Positions 18,835 through 29,734 of a stretch of DNA of 64,000 bases are shown piece by piece; positions within the stretch are counted from its first letter, which is position 1, and each line of letters starts with the position of its first letter. The position numbers and the translations under genes are program-made. Below the pieces are notes generated by a model that saw only the letters and a program-made list of their open reading frames with translations, searched no databases and had not been told where the DNA came from. Origin of the DNA: Pleurostoma richardsiae (Eukaryota; Ascomycota; Sordariomycetes; Calosphaeriales; Pleurostomataceae); the NCBI GenBank assembly GCA_030052745.1, contig JANBVO010000017.1:647115-711114 (forward strand). Direction: 5' to 3'.

Positions 18835-21800
18835 GTAGTTGATCGCTGTCGTCAATGTATAATAAATCTCCTCTCCGGTTTGAATCTCATTACCTCCACT
18901 GTATCAGTTGACGGTTGTACAGCTCGTTTCGTACAGCCTTGCCGTGGTGTCGTGCGGGAACCTTGGACCGGCTGTCGCACGACTTCCGACCACCAAACGC
19001 ACAACTGTCCACCATTCTCACATGTCGCTGAGTCTCGTCAAGAAGCAAGAAGCTCGCATACCCTGGAAATAACCCGACGCAGGTCGTGTCTAGTGTAGAT
19101 GGCGGAATGTCCTGGACAGCCGGCCTTCACCACGCAGTGTTCTAAGCAGCTCAAGATATGCACAAGCACGGGGTATTCTCAGTAACCCCTGTAAATTATC
19201 TCCTCTAGATTACGCCCTTGGAGGCAAACCTGCATGTCTGATGGTCAGCGATCTTACCTCCTGCGCCGCTACACCCGCCACTTGCGCGCAGCGTCTTCAC
19301 CAGTGTCAGATAGCATGCGGAGTAGGCAGTGTCACTCGGAAAGGGCCAGGGAACATCTTGGAACAAAGTCGCGCTGTCCTGGGTCATTCCAGTCGTCGCG
19401 ACATACAATCAGCAGTTGCTCAGGGTGCGCTGTGGGCAAAAGTCAAGATAATAGTCATGGCTCCTGTCCTTGATGGTCTTGCGGTGGCCGGGAGTTACAT
19501 TGCATAATCCACCTCTAGAGTCGATACCACCGCCCACGACCCACGACACCGATGGGAAGAAGCCGGTCGCGAAACAGACCGTGCTCCCGGCCATTGTCGG
19601 TTGGTACGCTCGCCAGGATTCCACGGAGATTACCTGTATTCAGGACCATGACCGACGCGGTCGTGTAAGTCTCACATCCGTCGTTGGCGTCGGAGTTGGT
19701 GCGAACGCTGCATCACACATCCATCACGCAGTTGCCGGCGAGCACTGACAGGGCTAATAGCTATCGATGGCTCCTCAGAAGCCACGGTACTCTCACCGAC
19801 TAGGCTCTGCAGTTCTCACTAGTCGCTAGTATCTAACAATCTCGTCTTCTACTGGCACGCCTTCCGGCCGCAAGCTCCGTCAACTAGCCGCGTCGCCAGG
19901 GAACGATATCATCTCGTTGAAGCAAAGCATGAACTCTCCAATTCTTACTCTTTAGCCCATCCAGACCCGGGGACTACAAAAACTTGGACAGTCCGCTTCC
20001 AGTCACTTAGCGTATCCTGCTGAGGCTAACGCCTCGACGAAACCGTTATATCACCGGCATCTCCATCCAGAAGCACTGGACGTCGTCCCTCATAACGAGC
20101 CGCTCCGATCAGCATCTCTCTCGTCGGGCTTGTGGGACTGCCGCTCGCCTCTGAGGATGGGCAGGGGGCCCAGGAAACCTGCGCACGGTTGAGGTTGCCG
20201 TAAGGTGCGGGCACCGGCCAGGACGATCTACAGTGGCTCGACATCTTGGACCCTCCGAACACAAGCGGATCTCGTTATACGCGGGACCCACTCCAGGTCG
20301 AACAAGACACCGAGCTCGACGGCACTGCTATAACCCTCGCGCTGCTAATATCACCTGACGAGACAGTCTTATGTTCTTCGGCGTGGACGGCAGGGAGCAG
20401 ACAGTGGGCCGAATCGGTTTAGTGGCCGTTCCTACGTTTGCTTATTAGCGGTGAAGGCCAAGCCGGAACGGGTCGGAACACACGTCGCCAATCAACCCGA
20501 CATGGCGAGGGATGCCCGGATGAGGAACGCCACTGAACTGTATTGCAAACGCATGTTTTCACAACGCCGCTGCTGTGAACGCGGACGATTGTGTTTTTTG
20601 TTGTTCCATTGCCGGCAGCACATCTCAAGCCGTCTCTGCTGCCTTGTATGGTCGAGCAACCATGGACGCAGATCCCCGGAACATAATGCGAAGGGTCAAC
20701 AACAACGGAGCTAGATCGAGTGGTGCCTGAGTTCCTTCCGTTCCGCCCACTTACCCTCGTGAACAGACCTTGATTTTCAATCCACACCCGAGCCGGAACG
20801 CCGTCGCCAGTGACTCCGCCCGCTTCTGTGGTCGTTGTCGTTGCTGTCGCAGTGTTGCCTGGTCTTGTCTGGTCTGTTTTGGGGGATCTCGTCATCCGGT
20901 TTGGTTGCTGTAACCGATGTTACCGCCCGCAACTAACTGCTGCAGTTGGGAGTTATGCCATGGACTGTGCTCGGTCACCATCCACGACGTAGTCAACAAT
21001 CACATAGTCAATAGCTGTCGACCACCCGGGCAGTCCCTGTCAGGCTACACTCTAGAATAAATTCCACGAACTAAACCACCGTAGAAACAGCGCCGAGCCG
21101 TTATCCGTTCCGGATGGCTTCAGCGCTGTCCGCTAATTAATGCCAAAGATGCGCGGTGGGCCCCTGAACGCCCGCAGCCAACGATCAACTCTACGCAGCC
21201 AGCCAGCGTGGTCAGCCCAGGGTTGTCTGACATTCTGGAGCCTGCTCTACGCAGTCAGAAATCACAAAAGAAATCCATCTCCCTGAAGCGACAGATCTTC
21301 CAAAGCTCGTTATTCTGGAACAAGGACCCGTAGTTAACGGTGAACTCTGCGCAGCCAACCCTGCGTTGCCAACCGTCTGGGCGCCTACCTAGAATCGTCT
21401 CCCCACACTCAAGGAATCCAGAAATGAGTATAATTACGCGCGGTCCATCTTTAACTATGGAGTTAGCCCTGCCGGTTCAAGCTAGGACGGCCACTAGTAG
21501 TCAGCTATTTTGGAGCATCTTCGCATTCGCTTGCTGCCGCACTCGCTTATGTCGCATTGCCGGCATCACCCCACGAACTAGTGGCCGCGCGGCACGGAAG
21601 GACTAACAACGCCGTTGACGGACATTCAGCTAACCATATGACAACTCGACGCGAAAGGAAGCGATAAGTGTCACTTTCGGATCGATCCTTGGCTAACCCT
21701 TAATGCGTTCGGAGTATATATGTCTTCGAGCTTTTCTGCTGGATTAGAATATTAGGCCACTCGACCAAGAATACCCCGAACTGTTTAACCATTCTATGCA

Positions 21801-21844
21801 TCTGCTCAACTATTCACCCTCCAAAGATTGAAGGCCCAAAGACG
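18835..21844. other. Gene-poor stretch with a possible decayed frame
   Basis: No intact gene is supported. On the minus strand between about 19205 and 19680, several adjacent open stretches with Cys residues (STVCFATGFFPSVSWVVGGG; FQDVPWPFPSDTAYSACYL) look like a broken gene for a small, perhaps secreted protein of unknown family. From about 20950 onward the sequence shows loosely repeated words (CATTCTGGAG, ATCCGTTCCGGA, CAGTCAG), similar to blocks at 22.5-23.9 and 35-36 kb. A TATA-like GAGTATATATG at 21714 precedes the EthD gene. Confidence 0.4.
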
Positions 21845-22347
21845 ATGTCGGCCCATCTGACGATTCTGATCAAGAAACTTGACCACCTCTCACACGAGGA
21901 ATTCCATAATTAGTTTGTCGAATTTATCCTCATTTCCGATGCAGGTCTAACATGCCAGCAGCTGGTCCAAGAGTCATCCGTCCACCTTCCTCTCCGTTGG
22001 GATAGTCCGCTCCAATGTGAAGAAATACGTTCAGTTCCACATCAACCAAAACGTATCAGCCTCGCTTGCCGAGGCTGGTCTTCCTGTCTCGGAGTGGGAT
22101 GGCGGCGTTGAGATGTGGGCGGAGGACCTAGGGGATCTCATGGCTGTAAGTTCACAATGGAATGTGCACCCTTGCGGGAAAAGGCTTACTGAAGCAGGTC
22201 TTTCAAGACGAGGAGTATAACCGTGTGGTTGTTCCCGATGAGCAGAGGTTCTTGAAGAGAAGTGAGGCAAAGATGATGGTCGGCTGGGACGAGGTGAAGT
22301 GGGAAGGACTAGAAGCGAAGAACAAGCTCGAGGATAAAGCCCGATAG
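21845..22347 (+). CDS. EthD-domain protein (small ferredoxin-like dimeric alpha/beta barrel type)
   Basis: A 133-residue protein that becomes visible only after splicing three exons (21845-21912, 21962-22145, 22198-22347; 402 nt in frame). Intron 1 (49 bp) has a weak GTTTGT donor, a TCTAAC branch point and a CCAGCAG acceptor. It joins SHEEFHN across a split Tyr codon to YWSKSHPSTFLS. Intron 2 (52 bp) is GTAAGT...GAAGCAG and joins DLGDLMA to VFQDEEYNRVVVPDE. The order matches EthD/DUF1330-like fungal proteins: MSAHLTILIKKL, then EEFHNYW, then VKKYVQFHI, then a late conserved VPDE and KMMVGWDEVKWEG. EthD proteins often sit in fungal polyketide clusters as small cyclase or decarboxylase-like factors, but no such cluster is seen here. 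All stops in the genomic frames fall within introns, so the gene looks functional although it lies in a gene-poor region. Confidence 0.8.
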
Positions 22348-24420
22348 TCGTAAGCCTTGTACGGAGGCAGTTACGGGTCGGTGAGGGCTCCTGTGTGATT
22401 AGTACGGCTGAGACTGATATTGGCAAGTAATCAAAGCCACTGCAGCTATTGTCAAAAGTAACACTCGGTCCTCCTCAGTCCTTTTGTCACACTCTCTGAT
22501 CTGACGACCGGCGCTGGTTCGCCTCGATTTGCCATGAAGTCTGAATGGCGCGCCAGCCACGCTGTCAACTGGAACCTACAAATTGAACGACCAGTCAAGC
22601 ACAACCGAGCCGGCGTGGGCCAGAGTCCTGTGCGGTTGATCATCTGCGGCCAACGGTTACTATATTCCAGTCAGCCATACGGGAGGCAACTATTTGCGGC
22701 TAACTGTCCACAGCCGACAATGTTAGAGCATTAAAGGCGGTTGTGTATTGTTGAGCAAGCATTCGCTATTAGCAGTCGAATTTGTGCCGCAACCTACCTA
22801 TCTTAAACTCACATAATCCCCGTCAGCTCCGCAGAGCCAATCTATCACGGCGTCATCCATCCCAGGGACTACCCCAATGCCAACAATATGTCAAAGTTGG
22901 CACTTTTGAGGCCGGACCCACAATCTCATGGTTCACTCTACATATTCAACCACTGACGGCGAAACCTGTGAAGCCAAACATCCTGGCGCGACAGTCACAG
23001 ACTCGTATTCGCGCGCCCAACGGCGTAAGCTACGATATATCGACTAGTCATTCCGGAACCAGCTATTCAAGAGTCGATTGACTCTGTTTGTTCAACCATT
23101 CTAGGACAATACACTCCAGAATTAAAATTGAGTACTCCAGCGATAGTGACCCAACCGTTCGCAGACGATCACGGACAGCCACAAGTTGTTCACCACTGCT
23201 GAAGTCGGACTCCGGGAGCCTATGCGGCCAACAACATTCTACAATTCCGGTGGCTATGACAACCCCTGTGCAGGCGACATGCACAAGCAGCCGTCCCAGA
23301 GACTACCCTCCAGCGCAGAATCAACTTTGAGTTGGCAACAACGTTGGAGCCGATGGTCCTATCGCCAACTATTCCGGATCAAGGAGCCACCAGTCGTCAG
23401 AAGTTTCTCCCAAAGCCAATTCGGAATCAACCGCTCTCAGCGCAATTTTGGAGTAAGTTATGCGTAACTAATAATGTCAAGGCCATCTTTCCAATGAATC
23501 AGTCGAGACTGCCCGGCTAACCGTCCTAGGTAAACCTATTCTGGAGTTAGCTGTCCCAACGGCAATTGTTCACAGCTAATGGTCCTGAAAGATCGACCGT
23601 CCTGATGTCAGCTGGTCACAGCAGCCAAAATGCATGAGTGCTGCGCCCTCAACTACCTCTGTCCAACGGTCAGAAACCGCCAGCCATTCTGGAGTCTCGG
23701 CACGGACTCGGGTTGATTATTCGGCACGGCCAGCATTTCCGGCAGTCAAGGACACTAACACCCACCGCCAGCAGCTTATTGACATCTCTGAAGTTAGCTC
23801 TACCAATTCAGCCGCTCCAGAATCGAACGACTCTGTGCCGCTAGGGGCAGCTGCCGACGCCATACCGCCAACGCTTCTGCAACGCTACCGACGAGAACTC
23901 TGCGCTGACAACTCTGCATCGCGAGCAATGCGAACGATGCCTGCCTTGGAGGCCTGATGGTAAACGGTACAGATGACGAAAATGTCATGATATCACTTTG
24001 TAGTGCGATTTTCTCTGTACAGAAACTTGTTGTCTTAACTAACTTAGACAAGAAATGTTGTAGCCTAATTAAGGCCTGCGGCTTCTGCTCTGGCTACCCA
24101 TATTCCAACTGAGGCTATAGCCTAATTTTCCCAGAACAATCAACCAATCTAACAAACTCTACAGCAACAATAACTCATTGAGTAGCAAATATAACCTTAC
24201 GCTGGTTCAATTTATATCAAAAATAAACAGGGCGCTAGAAAGATTGACATCCCACGAGGACAGTGGGGAAGTACCCGATGAAGTACGCGATGATTACCGC
24301 AGTACAAGTGACGTGAGGTTGGGGGGTGTAATCAAGGCGAGCCTTTGAAGCTGCCTCGAACCTTGCAGCAAATTGTGCCATGTCAACGGTGCTATTTCCT
24401 TATCTAGGGCTAAGGACTAG
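22348..24420. repeat. Gene-poor block of degenerate repeated words
   Basis: No gene is supported despite many 60-110-codon frames on plus. The block repeatedly shows variants of CCAACTATTCCGGA and GTCAGC/GTCAACT, for example ACTATATTCCAGTCAGCC (22660), CAACTATTCCGGATCAAG (23367), GCCAATTCGGAATCAAC (23416), CTATTCTGGAGTTAGCTG (23538) and CCATTCTGGAGTCTCGG (23683). The spacing is irregular, so this is a degenerate dispersed or ancient tandem repeat, not a clean minisatellite. A similar block occurs at about 35.0-36.0 kb. Confidence 0.4.
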
Positions 24421-25044
24421 CTAGGCTATTGCGCTAGAGTCGTAGGACTGGGCCCTATGCCGCTTTTCCATGTGCCTCTCGAGGCTCTGTAACCATGGTG
24501 TGCCAACCTTTGCCAACTTGTAGGTACATCCCGGGACCTCGCAGTACCATCGCTTCAGACCATGAACTGCTTGAACGTGACGGTCACGGTCGAATTTCCG
24601 GCCGAAGGAACGGCCACAGTTGTCGACTTCGCATTCATATAAACGTTCATGTTTTTTGAATGTCTTCTATACCTCTACATTAGTCTGGTTTTCGATGGCC
24701 TTGAGACATCGGATACTTGCGTATAAGGCCGCTTGGTGGGGAAAGTCCTCTGGCAATAGTGGCACTGGAGAGCCCTTGTAGCAGCCGAATTTCGGTCAGG
24801 TTGAGCGCCGTTGCTGGACTGCTGTTGGGGTGTAGGGGCGATAGCTGGCCATATCGCGTCCTCAACTTCATCGTCCTGTCCAGCAGGTTCGACAGCGCTT
24901 GAATTTCCCCAGTCATACTGTGGAAGAGGGCCTTCCGCATTCCCTGACCGAACCCAGTTGGGATCAACGGACTGTAAAGGCTCAAGATTCGGTGGATAAT
25001 GTAGATTCTGATCCCCAAGTCCGGAGGGTCTGCCTGGGTCTTGA
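24421..25044 (-). CDS. C2H2 zinc-finger protein (first exon unresolved)
   Basis: Found by reading the minus strand across an intron. The last exon encodes KTFKKHERLYECEVDNCG, GRKFDRDRHVQAVHG, RWYCEVPGCTYK and SLERHMEKRH, ending at the TAG at 24421-24423. This gives one standard C2H2 finger (CX4C...HX4H) and a second with a longer loop before HMEKRH. The preceding exon ends ALQCHYCQRTFPTKRPYTQ, a CX2C half-finger. Between them lies an intron of about 50 bp with donor GTATCC, branch GACTAAT and acceptor GGTATAG. Upstream, an acidic Pro/Gln-rich segment (PNLEPLQSVDPNW; EPAGQDDEVEDAIW) is open back to an acceptor at TTTCTAG (25045-25051). No in-frame ATG is found in this part, so a short 5' exon is missing from my model; a TATA-like GCGTATAAAG lies near 25270. 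Probably a DNA-binding regulator. Confidence 0.65.
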
Positions 25045-25564
25045 CTAGAAATGAGAAGACTCTAGTACGAAAGAGAAGCTTGAGGGCCCACTGGCGAGAA
25101 GGCGATGAAGAGGAGGAGATGTAATAGCCGCTAAGGAAAATATGTGAAGGAGCGAAACGAGTCGGTTGAAGACAACAAAAGAGCGGGTGCGGTTGCACCA
25201 CCAGGGCCGACCGTGGGGAAGAAGGAGGAGAAGGAATAGAACCGACTCAAAGAAGGGACAAGCCATCTTTATACGCGGGAGCAAGGCCATCACGCCAGAG
25301 TGTGGGAACGCCGCGGGTGCAGATGATTGGTGAGACGGAAGGGTACGCAACAAAATCTGCGAGGCGCTTTTAGCTTGATGTGATGCATCGGGCGAATCAG
25401 GGTTCAAGTTGTAAGATGGTAGATAGCTCGAGCAAGGCCGGCGAGACATATATGATGAGAGTGATGCTCTAGAGTCAAAGTGCATTTTCATGCAACATCT
25501 CTTGTCCAGGGCAGTTTTTTTTCTTTAAACCCATCTCCAAATAGTTGTGTTACCCCTCCTCAAG
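25045..25564. other. Intergenic/upstream region of the zinc-finger gene
   Basis: It should hold the missing first exon and promoter of the minus-strand zinc-finger gene. The 148-codon minus frame here (25045-25491) continues out of frame with the finger exons and is probably untranslated leader and promoter. Confidence 0.35.
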
Positions 25565-26090
25565 ATGACTTCACTCTTTTGCTGTGACTCTGTCAAACCC
25601 TATCGTCCTCAATACTTATCCCATAAGCCCAAATTTAGATCCTTTATGCAATGGGCTTCCTACCCTAGGGAGACAACCCCACGCAGACGCGAAGATGGGC
25701 AGTCTATTTCTGCAGACTTCAATCCACCCTTTGCCGTGCAACTCGTCCGGCAGGTCAACTACGGACCGCTTGAATCCAAGAGGTACTTTATCCCGACTGA
25801 GGGTGAAGAGAATGAGTTTGTGGAGGTCGTCGAGGACGAGTTGATTCGGGCCAATTTCCAGAAGCTAAATTCGTGGGTCTATTGCCTCCACCTTCTTGCG
25901 ATAATTCCGTTATTTTCTTGCGATAATTTCGTTATAACATGTTTGATATAGGTATAAGAACTACAAGTGCGAGGTCGATAACAAGTTCTTCGAAGTGAAC
26001 ATCTATCAGAAAGATCCGGTGAACAAGCATCACTGGCGAGTCAACCTTGCTCGTCCATCGGGCTCGATTGACCTGGGAAAGGCAGACTAG
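25565..26090 (+). pseudogene. Unrecognised gene, probably truncated by an in-frame stop
   Basis: Frame from ATG 25565 (MTSLFCCDSVKPYRP) through FNPPFAVQLVRQVNYGP, YFIPTEGEENEFVEVVEDE and FQKLN. It then splices over an intron of about 75 bp (GTGGGT...GATATAG, ending 25951) to YKNYKCEVDNKFFEV, KDPVNKHHWRVNLARPSG and DLGKAD. A TAG at 26088-26090 ends it. The same frame continues beyond the stop with coding-like sequence (AVIYEPWQSGQWTRVDRG), which suggests the stop is a mutation, for example CAG or TGG to TAG. No family recognised. It could instead be an intact short gene whose downstream similarity is chance. Confidence 0.4.
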
Positions 26091-27582
26091 GCGGTCATTT
26101 ACGAGCCGTGGCAGAGTGGCCAGTGGACTCGGGTAGATAGAGGATCGCTTTCTCCAGAGCCAACGTCGTCGAATTTACACTTTATTCGTCAGAACCTATG
26201 ATTCGTGATTGCCCAGAAGTCCCGTCTGCTTGGATGCTACGTAATGCTCGATTGCCAGACTACTACCCCTTAGCTAACGGAAGTGCATGCAAGTTGGAGG
26301 CTTTAGTGTTCTGGTCGGATCGCATGATTTGTGTCAAAAGGTATGATAACATGGGCTTTGACTCGAAAGCTAGGTAGACGTACTTTTCGCTGTTAACGCT
26401 CGTAACTTGTAATCTGATACAATTACAGCATTTCTAGCCATTTCCAACGTAGCCAGTACGCCGCTCACTTGGAACATCTGTACCTCTATCTAGATTCGGG
26501 GTTTCGACAAGAGAAGAATGCTCTGATACTAGAGCTGCTGCAGCCCGCCAGTTAGTCGATTGCGATGCGACATCTGCTTCTGAGTGCCGTGCTAATGAAC
26601 ATGGAGAATAAAAAACGCTACACAGCAGTATATAGGCGCCTGAGCCCTTCCCTAGTTACGGTAATTATCACATATTCGATGACGTGGGTTCACTGACGTG
26701 TACATAGTCGAAGACCTGACCATAGACTAACCCTGGGAGCTCCGAAACAAACTCGCCGGGAACCACTAGAAGACAGTGGTCATTCCTTGGACGCGTTCAA
26801 CTCGCGCGCCTACAATATGGAGCTTTGCCGGGTAAAAGGGGGGAATAGGATCAGGGCTGACTGGCTTCCAGTCTGTTGCACCACACGTGTTAACGCCTCG
26901 ATGAACCTAGGTCTACACTAGCGTTCTTTAAAAGCATAGGACATTGGGCATAGATTGCAACTCGAGATAGGAGATGCGAGTCTATCCTCCTAGAGTTACC
27001 ACTACGAGTTCAGCCCGCGTGGTTATTCATAGTGGCACGAGCAGTTGCAGTGCTACCCGCTCATAGTAGACCCTCTGAGGTCATCAATTGTTTTGAGGCC
27101 AAGATCCAACAGTCATCAGGAACTTCCAGTCAACCTCCCACGGCCTTGCACAATGGAATTCGTAAATTTCGAGACAACGATTTAAGAATCAAGTCTGCAC
27201 AGCCGAAGTTTCCGGGTTAGCTCTTCCTGAGACTAGTCCGACCTCAACAGTGAATGCTCTAGGATTGACTCTAGTAAAGCTAACTATCTAAATGCCAACG
27301 ATCATGGATCCTCCATCGCCTGGGATCGGTTCGTATCTTCGGACGCCTGGAAGGGGAAAGCGATCTGTGACTTGATACAGAAACAGGGAACTACCCTTGC
27401 CAACGTCGTTCTGGCACAGTCTCCTGCTACACCGCATAGGATGGGGGATCTGCTGCGGGGATGCGAATTTAAGGACGAATATGATAGAGGTTTGACACTA
27501 CGAATTAGGCGCATGCCTCTTAGGCTTCGATGCTTGGACGACTGCAAAAGCAGACGCCGCTGCGTACCGCGACAAGCACAGT
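26091..27582 (+). pseudogene. Decayed coding stretches, family not recognised
   Basis: Three plus-strand pieces look coding but do not form one open gene. The first is around 26443-26660 (SQYAAHLEHLYLYLDSGF, interrupted by TAG at 26553, then MRHLLLSAVLMNMENKKRY). The second is around 26770-26920 (NSRAYNMELCRVKGGNRI; DWLPVCCTTRVNASMNLG). The third is around 27240-27500 (WDRFVSSDAWKGKAICDL; HRMGDLLRGCEFKDEYDRG). They could be one decayed gene or neighbouring fragments. No transposase or other family was recognised. The rest of this interval shows nothing. Confidence 0.3.
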
Positions 27583-29163
27583 TCATTCGCTCGTACCCCT
27601 AGCCTTCTTGTCAACCAGGTTTTCCTCCTTCTCAGAGGTCTGACTGGGTGATCTGCCATTCACGGCCTTCTCCTCATCCGCAGGCGGATGCGGCGTCTTA
27701 TCCCTCAGCGCAAACTTGGACCGCGCCCGGATCGCGGCGCCATACTTGTAGAACACGAAAGGTATGGGCATCAGCAGCACGCCCACCCCTCCAATGAGGG
27801 AGCCAGCCCCGCCCACGCCGAGCTTGCCAAACATGTATCGCGTGAAGAGGGGGGACGCCGCGGCGCAGGCAGACCGCAGGACAGTGTTTGCTGCGAGGGC
27901 GGACGCAGCGTATACCAGGTACGAGTCGATGATATAGTTGATGAAGACGACGAAGATGAGCAGGATTGACATGGAGAGGAAGGTGCCCGCCACGGTCGGC
28001 ACGGCCCAGTGGACCGAGTCGTATTCCGCCGTCCAAGCGAACCAAAATATCGTCACGGCGAACACAACCCCGCCGACCATGGCGCCGGGCAGGCGATCTT
28101 CTGGGACCGACTTGTGGCTGTGGATGGACTTTTTCTGGCCTATTTGGCTATCGATGAACAGCGCCAGGCCGCCGAGACATGCGCCGATGACTGTGCCGAT
28201 CAGTGGCAGTTCACCGACGCCGGCATCCCAACCACGCTTCTGCTGGAAGACAATGGGGTAGATGCTGAAGAGCATGTACAGCAGAGTATAGACGACTGCG
28301 TAGTAGATGGCGACGAAGAAGCTGATTGGGTCGATGAGAAGTCTCCAAGGCCTCGTCAGCGCGACTTTGAAGATGCCTCCGAGGGAACGATTCGAGGCCT
28401 CGACTGGAGCCTTGACGCTTTCCTTGCCGGCCGTCTTGCGTAGGCGGCGCGCCTTGTTGTGCAGGACCGTTATGGGAAGGGTCTCTGGGAGAGTGATGAG
28501 CAGAAGCTCGGTGGCGCCCGCCATCCAGAGGAGGACGTAGAAAGTCCAACGCCACGTCTTTTTTACTTGGAGGAATCCACTGACCACTGGCCCAAGAGCG
28601 GGTCCCACGAATGTCATTGTGGCAAACAATATCATGGCATTGCCACGGTCGACGGGCCCCCATATGTCTGCGAGGACGCCAGGTGCATTCGTTAGGGCAG
28701 CACTGGCGGCGGTGCCAGTCGAAAAACGGCCAATCAAGAGCCCGGTGAAATTGGGCGTAAAGGCGCAGAGGAACCCAAAGGCTAGGTAGAGGGTGAAGGA
28801 GATATAGAAAATCCAGCGACGGCCGTAGAACTCGGACAAAGGCGCCCAGAAGAGCGGGCCGGCGCAGTAGCCCAGGAGGAAGAGGGTGGTAACGAGGCCG
28901 GCGACTTCGACAGAGACGTGAAGGTCGTCGCTGATGCCCTGAAAAGAGCCAGATGGTGCAGATGAGGAGAAGGTGGCATTCATGACGAGGGATATGGCGA
29001 TGGCGGTGATGTAGCACTTCCGTCCAAACGAGTAGTTCTTTGGGTTTTCGGGGTCGTCGGGTGCGAACTCGAGGTAGCCATCCTTGTCAAAGAAGAGCCT
29101 CTCATCCGACCCTACGTTGGGAATCGAGGTCGACCCTAGCAAGTCGCGCCTGACAGAGTCCAT
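27583..29163 (-). CDS. MFS transporter, DHA1 (drug:H+ antiporter) family
   Basis: Intronless gene for about 526 residues with around twelve predicted membrane segments. The cytosolic N-terminus ends in the fungal DHA1 signature DPENPKNYSFGRKC. Helix 1 is ITAIAISLVMNATFSSSAPSG, followed by SEFYGRRWIFY (motif A). The helix 5 region is MTFVGPALGPVVSGFL (motif C, antiporter type). The central loop is basic (NKARRLRKTAGKESVK). The second half contains RGWDAGVGELPLIGTVIGAC and INYIIDSYLVYAASALAANT. The start ATG 29163 was chosen at MDSVRRDLLGS because it gives the usual N-terminus; the in-frame extension to 29382 has no coding character. Predicted plasma-membrane efflux of small molecules or polyamines. 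It is divergent from the nitroreductase gene, with about 570 bp between the starts. Confidence 0.92.
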   Translation of the reverse strand: MDSVRRDLLGSTSIPNVGSDERLFFDKDGYLEFAPDDPENPKNYSFGRKCYITAIAISLVMNATFSSSAPSGSFQGISDDLHVSVEVAGLVTTLFLLGYCAGPLFWAPLSEFYGRRWIFYISFTLYLAFGFLCAFTPNFTGLLIGRFSTGTAASAALTNAPGVLADIWGPVDRGNAMILFATMTFVGPALGPVVSGFLQVKKTWRWTFYVLLWMAGATELLLITLPETLPITVLHNKARRLRKTAGKESVKAPVEASNRSLGGIFKVALTRPWRLLIDPISFFVAIYYAVVYTLLYMLFSIYPIVFQQKRGWDAGVGELPLIGTVIGACLGGLALFIDSQIGQKKSIHSHKSVPEDRLPGAMVGGVVFAVTIFWFAWTAEYDSVHWAVPTVAGTFLSMSILLIFVVFINYIIDSYLVYAASALAANTVLRSACAAASPLFTRYMFGKLGVGGAGSLIGGVGVLLMPIPFVFYKYGAAIRARSKFALRDKTPHPPADEEKAVNGRSPSQTSEKEENLVDKKARGTSE

Positions 29164-29734
29164 TGCTTGTGCTGGCCGTCGAAAGAAGTGACAGCTGCAG
29201 TCTCGACAAGTCTCGAGCTGCTGAGGACAGATTGTTTCCTGGAGGGACTTTAAAGCGACTCCCTGCCGAACTGTGTAATCTGCTGAATCATCTTCATGAC
29301 AACGGAGCGTCAGCAGGGCAGTGACGCGGCAGTAGAGAAGATTCAAAATCGAGTTGTGAACATTGCTGATCAACCCATTCAAGATTCTACTACGAGTATT
29401 CCGGGTAGCATATTACCGCATCTGGCAATTCTTCTTGCTCGGCCCGCTCGGGTCTGGGATCCACTGTGGGGCCGATGCCCGAATGCGGGAATTCTTGGCT
29501 CGGTTCCGAGACGTTATACAAGGCGGGGCCAATCAATGTCAATGCCTCCTCCCATCACCTACTGTCTATTCCCCTGCTGCCGAATTCGCAACACGTTTAT
29601 GAGGTTCTTCTGTCTCGCTTCACGACTGCGGTCGCCTCGAATAGTCATGGTCTTCTCTCGTCCTTCACTCGACTTTTCGAGCCGTGGCCAAAGCACCAGC
29701 ACCATCCAGTCTCGCCAGCCTCACCAGTCTCAGA
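29164..29734. promoter_or_regulatory. Divergent promoter region, MFS transporter / nitroreductase
   Basis: Shared upstream region of two divergent genes. It contains the perfect 12-bp palindrome CTCGGTTCCGAG (29499-29510), a possible Zn2Cys6-type element with a spacing different from that of the left regulon. No gene is seen within it. Confidence 0.4.
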
